DNA of 26,226 nt from an uncultured Clostridia bacterium (GCA_934631025.1 CAKTXR010000037.1:1-26226); one strand, 5' to 3'. Positions 14,991 through 21,744 are shown, counted from the first letter of the stretch. Notes: generated by a model not told the origin, from the letters alone. A program made the numbers and translations.

Positions 14991-15133
14991 CACCCGGGTA
15001 CACGGAGAGACCCGCCCGAGTCCAATTTATGCTCGGGCGGGTCGGGCTGTATGAATATCATATCAATTCGCTCAATCGTCCAGACTCGAAGCGCCCCCAA
15101 GCGCTGAAGAGTCGGGTTGCACGCGCGAAGCGG
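14991..15133 (+). repeat. family 2 structured dispersed repeat, copy E (overlaps radA 3' end)
   Basis: About 143 bp. Hairpin 1 arms are 15009-15020 and 15032-15043 (GACCCGCCCGAG / CTCGGGCGGGTC, perfect). Hairpin 2 is 15083-15113 with GCGC/GCGC inside GACTC/GAGTC. Its last ~60 bases lie inside the radA reading frame on the other strand. Confidence 0.9.
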
Positions 15134-16511
15134 TGTGGGTCAAGCCCAGCTTGTAGAGGGCTTCGAGGAGCGTTTCCACCGGATGCATGCGCAGGCCTTC
15201 GGGGACGTTCAGCGCGTGGGCGTTGCCCTTGGGGATCACCACGTCGGTAAAGCCCAGCCGGCGGCATTCAGCCACGCGCCGCTCGACCTGCCCGATGGGG
15301 CGCACCTCGCCGGCCAGACCGACCTCGCCCATGATCGCCCAACTCGCGCCCACGCAGCGGTTGCAATGCGACGAGACGATGGCCGCGCACAGCGCCAGAT
15401 CGGCAGCCGGCTCGTCCAGCGACAGGCCGCCGGCGATGTTGATGTACACGTCCTGATTGTAGAGCGGCACGCCCGCGCGCTTTTCCAGCACGGCGAGCAG
15501 CAGCGCCAGCCGCCCCGCGTCCACGCCGCTGGCCATGCGCCGCGGATTGCCGAACACCGTCGTGGCCACCAGCGCCTGCACGTCCACCAGCAGCGGCCGC
15601 GTGCCCTCGATGGCGCACAGCACGACCGAACCGCTCTGGTTGTGCGCGCGGTCGGAGAGCAGCACCTCGCTGGCGTTTTTGACCTCCTTCATGCCGGATT
15701 CGGTCATCTCGAACATCCCCAGCTCGTTGACCGAGCCGAAGCGGTTCTTGACGGCGCGCAGCAGCCTGTACTGGTGCTGCCGGTCGCCCTCGAAATAGAG
15801 CACCGCGTCCACCATGTGCTCCAGCACGCGCGGCCCGGCGATCGCGCCCTCCTTGGTGACGTGCCCCACCAGCATGATCGCGCAGCCGCTCGTCTTGGCC
15901 AGGCGCATCAGCACGGAGGCCGACTCGCGCACCTGCGAGACTGAGCCGGGCGCGCTGGCCAGCTCGGGGCGATACATGGTCTGGATCGAGTCGACAATGG
16001 CCAGCTCGGGCCGCAGCCGCTCGATCTGCCGCTTGACAATGGTCATGTCGTTCTCGGAGAGGACGTACAATTCGCTCGAGGAAGCGCCCAGCCGCCGCGC
16101 GCGCATCTTGATCTGGCGGGTCGATTCCTCGCCGGAGACATAGAGCACGCGCCGCCCGCCCGCGGCATAGTTGGCCGACACCTGCGTGAGCAGCGTCGAT
16201 TTGCCGATGCCCGGATCGCCACCCACCAGCACGAGCGAGCCTTCGACAATGCCGCCGCCCAGCACGCGATCCAGCTCGTCGATGCCGGTCGAGCGGCGCA
16301 GCATGGCCTCGTCGGGGATTTCATCCACGCGCATGGGATCCGCGCCAGCGCCGGGCGCGCGCTTGAGCTTCTTCTCCGGCAGCTCGGCGGCAGGGGCGGT
16401 TTCCTGCTCGGTCAGCGTATTCCAGCTCCCGCAGTCCGGGCAGCGGCCCAGCCAGCGCGGCGTTTCATAGCCGCATTCGGAGCAGACGTAAATCGTTTTG
16501 GATTTGGCCAT
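15072..16511 (-). CDS. radA: DNA repair protein RadA with repeat-encoded C-terminal tail
   Basis: RadA processes recombination intermediates as a branch-migration helicase related to RecA and Lon. The 479-residue product has an N-terminal zinc finger (C10, C13, C24, C27), Walker A GDPGIGKST at about 98-106, the RadA-specific KNRFGS motif near the middle, and a Lon-protease-like C-terminal domain (VYINIAGGLSLDEPAADLA and IMGEVGLAGEVRPI). ATG 16511 has AAAGGA upstream; earlier in-frame starts run through repeat DNA. The typical length is about 455, and the extra ~23 residues (HTASRVQPDSSALGG and on to the stop) come from family 2 repeat copy E. The tail probably dangles from the Lon-like domain; its effect is unknown. 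Confidence 0.96.
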   Translation of the reverse strand: MAKSKTIYVCSECGYETPRWLGRCPDCGSWNTLTEQETAPAAELPEKKLKRAPGAGADPMRVDEIPDEAMLRRSTGIDELDRVLGGGIVEGSLVLVGGDPGIGKSTLLTQVSANYAAGGRRVLYVSGEESTRQIKMRARRLGASSSELYVLSENDMTIVKRQIERLRPELAIVDSIQTMYRPELASAPGSVSQVRESASVLMRLAKTSGCAIMLVGHVTKEGAIAGPRVLEHMVDAVLYFEGDRQHQYRLLRAVKNRFGSVNELGMFEMTESGMKEVKNASEVLLSDRAHNQSGSVVLCAIEGTRPLLVDVQALVATTVFGNPRRMASGVDAGRLALLLAVLEKRAGVPLYNQDVYINIAGGLSLDEPAADLALCAAIVSSHCNRCVGASWAIMGEVGLAGEVRPIGQVERRVAECRRLGFTDVVIPKGNAHALNVPEGLRMHPVETLLEALYKLGLTHTASRVQPDSSALGGASSLDD

Positions 16512-16542
16512 GATCAGAATGTCCTTTCGGTTGGTATGCCCT

Positions 16543-16572
16543 ATTATAGCACGGCTGAGGGCGGCGGGGCAA
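16543..16572 (-). promoter_or_regulatory. promoter of radA
   Basis: On the minus strand TTGCCC, an 18-base spacer and a perfect TATAAT, about 31 bases before the start codon. Confidence 0.65.
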
Positions 16573-16630
16573 GAGGATTGACGCATTAACGTCAGCGGGC
16601 GCGGAAGTATAACCCCGCCGCGAGAAGCTC

Positions 16631-16745
16631 CCCTCCGCCGCAACAGAACCGCGGCCTCTCGCTGTCCGATACGCGCGCCCAAACGCTTCTGCCGGAGCTG
16701 CAACCGGCCAGACGCGACCTTTCGCCGGCGTACAATTCACGATCC
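16631..16745 (-). repeat. family 1 dispersed repeat, copy C
   Basis: Reverse-strand copy beginning GGATCGTGAATTGTACGCCG. It starts exactly where the phage portal reading frame loses its resemblance to portal proteins, so it marks the prophage-chromosome junction. Confidence 0.85.
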
Positions 16746-16893
16746 CTTGAAACAGATCAGCATAGTAGAACATCCGGTATTGCAGGATGTCATGCTGGCC
16801 CTCATAGTAGCGCTGCCCCACGGCCGCCCGCTGCTTGCGCTCGCTGGTCCGGTCGGCGTCAATGAGCCGCTTTATCTCCTCCGGCTTAATCAT
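16746..16893 (-). pseudogene. phage portal protein, N-terminal fragment only
   Basis: The start at 16893 follows GAGGTGAGG and overlaps the terL gene end region. About 46 residues (IKPEEIKRLIDADRTSERK, then YYEGQHDILQYRMFYYAD) match the start of SPP1 gp6-like portals, which form the DNA entry ring of tailed phages. A complete portal has 400-500 residues. Here the frame passes into family 1 repeat copy C and ends as nonsense at 16465. All further head and tail genes expected after the portal are missing, so the prophage cannot make particles. Confidence 0.75.
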
Positions 16894-16910
16894 GGCCCTC
16901 ACCTCAGCTC

Positions 16911-18149
16911 CTAATAAATCCATTTCCGGCCCGTGATGAACCGCTCCAGGCCGTAGCGCATGGCGTCCATCAGGTGGTTATAATCGTCCACGGGCTGATT
17001 GAGCTTTTTGCCGAAGCGATCCTCGGCCCATGTGTAATTGCTGATCTCGGTTATAAAATTCACGCAGCGCGGATGCACGACGATCTCCAGATCCTGGATC
17101 CACTGCACGCCGCTCAGGACGCTGTCCCTGCCCTTTCGGGCGCCGGAGACGCGCAGCCCCAGCCCGTGCAGCTCGTCGATGCTCTTTGGCTCGGCGCTGT
17201 CCGCCGTAATGCGCTCCTTGCCATAGCCCATGGCCGTAATGCGCTCGTAAATGGCCCTGTTGCTCAGGCCCTTCTCATACAGCTCATCCCAGACATAGAG
17301 CCGCTTTTTCGGCGCGTCCAGAAAGCCCAGGAAGAAGGCCGTCGGATCGTTGGTATAGCCGAAATCGAGTCCGGCCACGGTCTGGCAATCCCTGACCCGA
17401 TCGAGCGCGAAGGCCTCCTCGCGCCAGTTTTCATAGACCAGGCCGTCTACAATGCCCCAGTGGCCCAGGCCCGCGACCTGATAGCGGCGCGGATTGCGCT
17501 GCCGCATCTCCTCGAACATCCTTCGGTCGCTGTCGTCCAGCCACTCATTGCAGGTGTAATCGGTCGTCATGGCCAGCAGGTTCGGGCTGGGCGGCGCGTC
17601 GAAAAAGCGCGCCTTGAGCCAGTGGCGCTCATTCCACGGATTGAAGGTCAGCGTCGTCTGCTTAAACAGGCCCGGCGGGACCTCGCCGCGGATGGACTCG
17701 TCGAGCATATCAAAATCGGCCTCGCTCGAGATCTCATAGGCCTCCTCGATCCACAGCCAGCACAGCGCGCCGGACTCGACCGTAATCGAGGTGACCTTGA
17801 GCGGATCGTCCAGCCCGCGGAAGAGGATCCTCTGGCCGGTGGGCAGATAGGTCATTTCCAGCGGACTTTCCTTGCAGCTCCACCAGCGCTCCACGCCCAG
17901 GCGCCGGATCGCCCACTTGAGATCGGCAAAGCAGGAGTCCTTGAGCGTGCGGTAGGTCTTGCGGACCACCAGCGTATTGGCGCCGGGCAGGGCCATCATA
18001 TTGTAGATGGTCCACAGCGCCATGGTCTTGCTCTTCTTGCTCGCGCGGCTGCCCTTACAGGCGCGGTAGCGGCCCCTGAAGCGCCAGAACGCGCCGTAGC
18101 CCCGGCCCACGATGTCCGGCAGATAATACCGCCTGCGCCCCGTCTCCAC
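16911..18149 (-). CDS. phage terminase large subunit (PBSX/Terminase_3 type)
   Basis: The ATPase-nuclease motor cuts and packages phage DNA. The 412-residue protein has a variant Walker A segment GSRASKKSKT at about residues 33-42, Walker B LCWLWIEEA near 132-140, and a coupling-type TTLTFNPWNERHW segment. The RNase H-like nuclease half shows AGLDFGYTNDPTA (first acidic residue), TADSAEPKSIDEL and VDDYNHLMDAMRYG (last acidic pair). It appears intact. The start is GTG 18149, ten bases after GGAGG and five bases past the terS stop, giving a terS-terL-portal order read leftwards. Confidence 0.92.
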   Translation of the reverse strand: METGRRRYYLPDIVGRGYGAFWRFRGRYRACKGSRASKKSKTMALWTIYNMMALPGANTLVVRKTYRTLKDSCFADLKWAIRRLGVERWWSCKESPLEMTYLPTGQRILFRGLDDPLKVTSITVESGALCWLWIEEAYEISSEADFDMLDESIRGEVPPGLFKQTTLTFNPWNERHWLKARFFDAPPSPNLLAMTTDYTCNEWLDDSDRRMFEEMRQRNPRRYQVAGLGHWGIVDGLVYENWREEAFALDRVRDCQTVAGLDFGYTNDPTAFFLGFLDAPKKRLYVWDELYEKGLSNRAIYERITAMGYGKERITADSAEPKSIDELHGLGLRVSGARKGRDSVLSGVQWIQDLEIVVHPRCVNFITEISNYTWAEDRFGKKLNQPVDDYNHLMDAMRYGLERFITGRKWIY

Positions 18150-18154
18150 GGCCG

Positions 18155-18604
18155 TCAGTCCTCCAGCGCGTCCGCGCCGCCGAACACGGGCACCACGACG
18201 TTGACCGCGGCGCCGTCCAGGCCGCCCTGCATCCGGGCCAGCAGCTCGCCCGCGCGGATCGCGTCCTTGAGCTGGGCCTTGCGGTTCATAACCCGAGCGC
18301 TGCTCACGCCCTCGCCGTCGCCCTCGACCACGATCTGCTCCTCCTCGGCCTCCTGGCGGAGGATGGCGGTCAGGCGCTCCTGCACCTCGCGCACGCCGGC
18401 GATCCGGGCACTGTTCAGCTCGGCGACGATCTCGGCAAGGCGCGCCTTGATCTTGGGGTTACGCAGCATCTTGGACGCGCAGGAGGCGGCGGCATTGTCG
18501 CTTCTGTTGGAGTAGCCCGCGCGCTTATAGGATTCGGTGGCGTTGCCGGTCCTGGCGTACTGCCAGCAGAACGCCTCCTGCCGGGGGTTGAGTAAAGTGC
18601 CCAC
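18155..18604 (-). CDS. phage terminase small subunit
   Basis: The 149-residue protein begins (GTG 18604) with GTLLNPRQEAFCWQYARTGN, then ATESYKRAGY, the typical Terminase_2 start with a helix-turn-helix for pac/cos recognition, followed by CASKMLRNPKIKARLAEI. The C-terminal third is acidic with a short EEEQIVVEGDGEG segment and may mediate oligomer or TerL contact. GTG is chosen because AGAGGTG lies seven bases upstream and because the family usually begins just before NPRQ; the longer frame to 18658 enters a terminator-like repeat. Confidence 0.9.
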   Translation of the reverse strand: MGTLLNPRQEAFCWQYARTGNATESYKRAGYSNRSDNAAASCASKMLRNPKIKARLAEIVAELNSARIAGVREVQERLTAILRQEAEEEQIVVEGDGEGVSSARVMNRKAQLKDAIRAGELLARMQGGLDGAAVNVVVPVFGGADALED

Positions 18605-18631
18605 AACGCGACACCTCTTTTCCTGAAAAAA

Positions 18632-18673
18632 TCGAACGAAAAAGGCGGCCGGGCCCATCTGGACCTGACCGCC
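18632..18673 (-). repeat. direct repeat unit, left copy, terminator-like
   Basis: About 42 bp ending CATCTGGACCTGACCGCC, about 80% like 19456-19500 in the same orientation. Read on the minus strand it is a GGCGG...CCGCC hairpin followed by TTTTTCG, so it can act as a terminator ahead of terS. Confidence 0.6.
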
Positions 18674-18692
18674 CCTGCAAAAAGGAGGATCG

Positions 18693-18758
18693 ATGAATGC
18701 TTCCGTCTCGCGTTCGTCAGTTTATATAATAAACCATGACCGGCCTGACATACAATGA
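18693..18758 (+). CDS. possible 21-residue peptide or gene remnant
   Basis: ATG 18693 follows AAAAAGGAGGATCG, the same ribosome site block that precedes the integrase at 24198. The frame closes after 21 codons. Either a small peptide or the 5' stub of a deleted phage gene; no family is recognisable. Confidence 0.25.
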   Translation: MNASVSRSSVYIINHDRPDIQ

Positions 18759-18801
18759 CTTCCCTGAATTTTTTTGCCGGTCGGCAGGGCCGACAGCCAG
18801 A

Positions 18802-18945
18802 CCGCTTCGCGCGCTGCAACCCGACTCCGCGCCGCTTGGGGGCGGCTCGAGTCTGGACGTTTGTACGTGCAGACAGGTTAGCTATACCGCCCGACTTGCC
18901 CGAGCATATATTGGACTCGGGCAAGTCTCTCCGTGTACCCGGGCG
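18802..18945 (-). repeat. family 2 structured dispersed repeat, copy F (inside prophage DNA)
   Basis: Reverse-strand copy of 144 bp. Hairpin 1 has arms 18916-18927 and 18893-18904, with CC/GG of the other copies replaced by TT/AA in the stem (GACTTGCCCGAG / CTCGGGCAAGTC). Hairpin 2 is 18823-18853 with CCGC/GCGG instead of GCGC/GCGC. Both changes keep pairing. Confidence 0.88.
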
Positions 18946-19455
18946 ACGGCGGAAACGGCCAGGGCAATTCGGAATTTCGGAGGGCCGCAGTGCGCCTGAA
19001 CGCTATGTAAAGGAATGACTCCTTCTGTACGGGACTGGTTAATTTTGTAAAGCAGAGATTATCTCTAACTCAAAAGGCTCCATTCCCCGACCGCGCGAAC
19101 GGCCCGTGGACTACAAACTGGCCGGCTGCGCAACCAATTCCAACAAAGTTTGTAGCCCGCGAAATCCTTAGAGCCACGGGCGTTTTCAGCCCTGAGCAAC
19201 GAAAAAACAGAAAAATGCCTATATACTTTTTTCCAGGTGTCTCTCGCGTGCGCGCGCCCACACACGCCTGCCCATGCTATTTTCTATTTCCCTTTTAAGG
19301 GTCTTATAGGGAAAAATTGGTTTTTTCGTTGCGCAAGGCCTGAAATCCTTAGAGCCGCAAGGGATTTGGCCGTCTACAAAGGCCCTTTTTCTTTGTAGTT
19401 TTTTGTAGTTTTTCGTTGCTTGCTTACTCGTAAATAATTTGGCGTTTACGGCGGA
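18946..19455. other. gene-free prophage segment with short inverted motifs
   Basis: No supported gene. CTACAAACT/AGTTTGTAG (19111-19119 and 19147-19155) forms a 9-bp inverted repeat. The heptamer TTTGTAG or its complement occurs five times (19111, 19149, 19374, 19392, 19402). GAAATCCTTAGAGCC occurs twice (about 19159 and 19342). It may be a control or origin-like region left from the lost early genes. Confidence 0.45.
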
Positions 19456-19500
19456 TCGGGCGAAAAGAAAAGCGGCCTGGCCCGTCTGGACCTGACCGCC
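19456..19500 (-). repeat. direct repeat unit, right copy, terminator-like
   Basis: Partner of 18632-18673, ending CCGTCTGGACCTGACCGCC. On the minus strand it gives a GCGG...CCGC stem followed by TTTTCTTTTCG and could end the transcript of the cassette at 19586-20843. Confidence 0.6.
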
Positions 19501-19515
19501 TCGGTGTGTTGGGGG

Positions 19516-19572
19516 ATTTCAATCCACGCTCCCCGCGATATTTCAATCCACGCCCCCCGCGATGGGGGCGGC
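19516..19572. CRISPR. degenerate CRISPR repeat pair (type I-C-like), cassette left edge
   Basis: ATTTCAATCCACGCTCCCCG plus CGAT (24 nt) is joined without a spacer to a full-length variant, ATTTCAATCCACGCCCCCCG continuing CGATGGGGGCGGC. The stem CGCCCCC/GGGGGCG is intact in the second. These are relatives of the repeats at 20916-21079, and the stop of the DUF1828-like gene is only 14 bases away. Confidence 0.7.
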
Positions 19573-19585
19573 GAACATTATTCGC

Positions 19586-20341
19586 TCAGGCGCAGCACTC
19601 GCGCGCGAGATAGTCCGGCCCCTGCTCCTTGAAATCAGGGAAGGTAAAGAACTGCTTGTCGGACACATTGGTGATCTGCCGCCGGTTAAAGCCGGTGAGG
19701 GCGTTCAGATCCTCATGCACGATGACGCTCCTGAACGGGATCGCCTTTTTCTGGAAGGTCAGGCAGCTGATCACTGTCCGCGAGGCCTTCGTGTCCCCAT
19801 TGACGCCGAACAGATAGATCGGCCTGGAGCCGCCCTGGATCATATAGTCCACCTCCAGCTCCCGATCGTTTGTCGGATGGAAGCCGCGCTCCACGCGGAA
19901 ATTCTGAAGGCCGCTCATCACGAAATCGTTCAGATAGTCATAGAACATGGACTTGACCGTCTCGCGGCTCAGAATATCGATGTTGGACACCTTGGCGACC
20001 AGCTGGGCATACTGATAGATCGCCTCCATGACCTTGTCCCTGTCGGGATCCGCATGGATGAGCAGCTCCCCATCGTCCAGCTCGCCCAGGTTGCTCTCCA
20101 CGATGTTGCGGAGCACGGTCTGCTTCTTCGGCGTTGAGACGTCGAAGGTATAGGAGACGCGCATCAGCGTGTTCCCATAATCGCGAATCGTCACGCCGGC
20201 CTCGCCCGTCTCAAGATAAATGGAAAACATATCGCCATCCTCATGAAAAAAGGGCGCGTACAGCCGAAATACGTTCTTCTGGATCTGCTCAAGTCCGGAA
20301 TTTTTGCCGAAGGCGCCGCGCAGATCATTCTGAATCGTCAT
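19586..20341 (-). CDS. DUF1828/DUF1829-type protein in a CRISPR-bounded cassette
   Basis: The 251-residue product starts at 20341 with AAGGGGTG seven bases upstream. Its first ~110 residues (YAPFFHEDGDMFSIYLETGE then VTIRDYGNTLMRV) fit the DUF1828 pattern, in which a charged strand segment precedes a D-x-G motif. The rest (about 115-250) resembles DUF1829. No catalytic motif I can name is visible, though the ELEVDYMI and RPIYLFGVNGDTK strands look like a restriction-nuclease-fold core (D/E...D...K); this is inference. It lies 19 bases after its partner gene, in one transcript. Such proteins occur in prophages and genomic islands; a defence or toxin-antitoxin role is possible but unproven. Confidence 0.65.
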   Translation of the reverse strand: MTIQNDLRGAFGKNSGLEQIQKNVFRLYAPFFHEDGDMFSIYLETGEAGVTIRDYGNTLMRVSYTFDVSTPKKQTVLRNIVESNLGELDDGELLIHADPDRDKVMEAIYQYAQLVAKVSNIDILSRETVKSMFYDYLNDFVMSGLQNFRVERGFHPTNDRELEVDYMIQGGSRPIYLFGVNGDTKASRTVISCLTFQKKAIPFRSVIVHEDLNALTGFNRRQITNVSDKQFFTFPDFKEQGPDYLARECCA

Positions 20342-20360
20342 ATCAATCACCCCTTGCCGC

Positions 20361-20843
20361 TTATAGATCCTCGATTGACATTTGTTCATTCGTGGGAAAG
20401 TACTCCTCAAAGCCGGTCACGCCGCATACTCTGAAGAAGTATGCCCTGGCCGTGAACAGATCGACATATTCTCCGCTCGCGTCGGTGATTTTCGACGGCT
20501 TATTGTGCCGGCCGGACTCTATGTCCTTCATGGTCAGTTTGTGGGTATGCGGCACGGCGTGATGCTCCGCAGCATAAAAGCCGGCGCGTGTCGTGCCATG
20601 GAAGCCGTTGACCCGCAGCAGCAGGAAATCGCCAAACATAAGGCCGATCGAGAAATCCTGCGGCTGCATCAGCGACCAGGCGATAAACACAGTGAACTCG
20701 GTTCCCGTCTCTTCGGCCTGAAGCGTGAACTTCTGCTGAATATTCTTGGCAAAGCGCTGCGGCTCGCGCGGCTTTGATGCAAAGCGCTTCGGGCACTCGA
20801 TCAAGCGCTGTATCTCATCGTCTGTCAGTACGATCTTTGACAC
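20361..20843 (-). CDS. unknown 160-residue protein, partner of the DUF1828-like gene (possibly DUF6978 type)
   Basis: GTG 20843 follows AGGGGTGG. The protein starts LTDDEIQRLIECPKRF, then has a beta-rich middle (FTLQAEETGTEFTVFIAWSL, GLMFGDFLLLRVNGFHGTTR) and a histidine-rich stretch (FYAAEHHAVPHTHKLTMKD) before an acidic C-terminus. The pattern reminds me of the DUF6978 family, with low certainty. It shares the strand and likely the transcript with the DUF1828-like gene and the two have no other partner between the CRISPR repeats. A binding or neutralising partner role is guesswork. Confidence 0.6.
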   Translation of the reverse strand: MSKIVLTDDEIQRLIECPKRFASKPREPQRFAKNIQQKFTLQAEETGTEFTVFIAWSLMQPQDFSIGLMFGDFLLLRVNGFHGTTRAGFYAAEHHAVPHTHKLTMKDIESGRHNKPSKITDASGEYVDLFTARAYFFRVCGVTGFEEYFPTNEQMSIEDL

Positions 20844-20915
20844 TCTGGCCCACCCCTTTTCTCTATTTTTGCGCCCGTCCGGCGCGCGATATTCACCACT
20901 TCCGCACAGTCTGCA

Positions 20916-21079
20916 ATTTCAATCCACGCTCCCGCGATGGAAGCGACACGTTCGTAGTTTTCTTGACACCGTGATAATACTCATTTCAATCCACGCTCCC
21001 GCGCGAGGAGCGACGAAGGTTTTGCGTCTGCACCGCAACACAATCACATTTCAATCCACGTTCCCGCGATGGGAGCGAC
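20916..21079 (-). CRISPR. mini CRISPR array, three type I-C-like repeats and two spacers
   Basis: Three 32-nt repeats at 20916-20947, 20983-21014 and 21048-21079 are separated by unrelated spacers of 35 and 33 nt. Read on the minus strand each begins GTCGCTCC or a variant and ends GTGGATTGAAAT, the type I-C (Cas8c/Dvulg) pattern. Each copy has different stem changes, yet pairing is largely kept (CGCTCC/GGAGCG in copy 2, TTCCC/GGGAG in copy 3). No cas gene is in the window, so the array is orphan. It sits in prophage DNA between the repressor and the two-gene cassette. Confidence 0.88.
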
Positions 21080-21095
21080 AAGAAGTATCGAACGG

Positions 21096-21722
21096 TCACA
21101 GCCGCCGCTTATACGCCACGGCCAGCCCGATGATGGCCAGATAATCTGTGTTTTCCTGCGTATAGATCATGGGCTTGTATTTGGGGTTCAGCGACACGAG
21201 CTGCAATCCGTTCGGCAGATGATAGACCACCTTTAAGGTCACGCTGTCGTCCACGCCGACGACGGCGATCTGCCCGTCATCCACGTCTGGCTGCTCACGC
21301 ACATAAACAACATCCCCGTTCTGGACGCGCGGCTCCATCGAGTCACCCTCAACACGCAGCACATAGTCGCAGGAGATGCCGTAGGTATCGTCCTCGTACT
21401 CTTCGTATTCGCGCTCGGCCATGATCGGCACGCCGGCGGCCACATGGCCGAGGATCGGGATGCGGCGCTTGCGCACAGGCATCAGGCCGGCGGGAAGAGG
21501 ACGGGACGAGGATGCGTCATCCCAGCCCATCAGGTAAGCCGGCGTAACCCCCAATGCCCTGGCGATGTCCTTCACCTTATCTATGTCAGGACTGCGCTTG
21601 CCAGATTCCCACTCCGAGATGCTGGATTTTCCAATACCTATAGCTTCCCCAAGTTCTGCCTGACCCATATGGGCTGATTTGCGCGCGGCCTTTATTCGGA
21701 TTCCAATATCACCCTTTTCCAT
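21096..21722 (-). CDS. phage repressor, XRE-HTH plus S24 (LexA-like) autoproteolysis domain
   Basis: The 208-residue protein has an N-terminal helix-turn-helix (MGQAELGEAIGIGKSSISEW, residues 19-38) and a C-terminal S24 peptidase domain. The cleavage site is the Ala-Gly of HVAAGVP (about 93-99), the nucleophile Ser lies in EGDSMEP (about 125-131) and the Lys in VTLKVV (about 160-165). Like lambda CI, it should keep the phage silent and be cleaved after DNA damage through RecA. ATG 21722 follows GAGGTG. It is divergent from the Cro-like gene, with perfect promoters and three operators between them. Confidence 0.94.
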   Translation of the reverse strand: MEKGDIGIRIKAARKSAHMGQAELGEAIGIGKSSISEWESGKRSPDIDKVKDIARALGVTPAYLMGWDDASSSRPLPAGLMPVRKRRIPILGHVAAGVPIMAEREYEEYEDDTYGISCDYVLRVEGDSMEPRVQNGDVVYVREQPDVDDGQIAVVGVDDSVTLKVVYHLPNGLQLVSLNPKYKPMIYTQENTDYLAIIGLAVAYKRRL

Positions 21723-21744
21723 ATATACAACACCTCACGCCCTC

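Noticed and set aside
16974..18515. 513-codon plus-strand open frame opposite terL and terS
   Set aside because: Shadow of the terminase genes, spanning two real genes on the other strand.
19065..19265. Minus-strand 63-66 codon frames in the gene-free prophage segment
   Set aside because: Two overlapping frames of equal length, no good ribosome site and no recognisable protein pattern; they cover inverted motifs instead.
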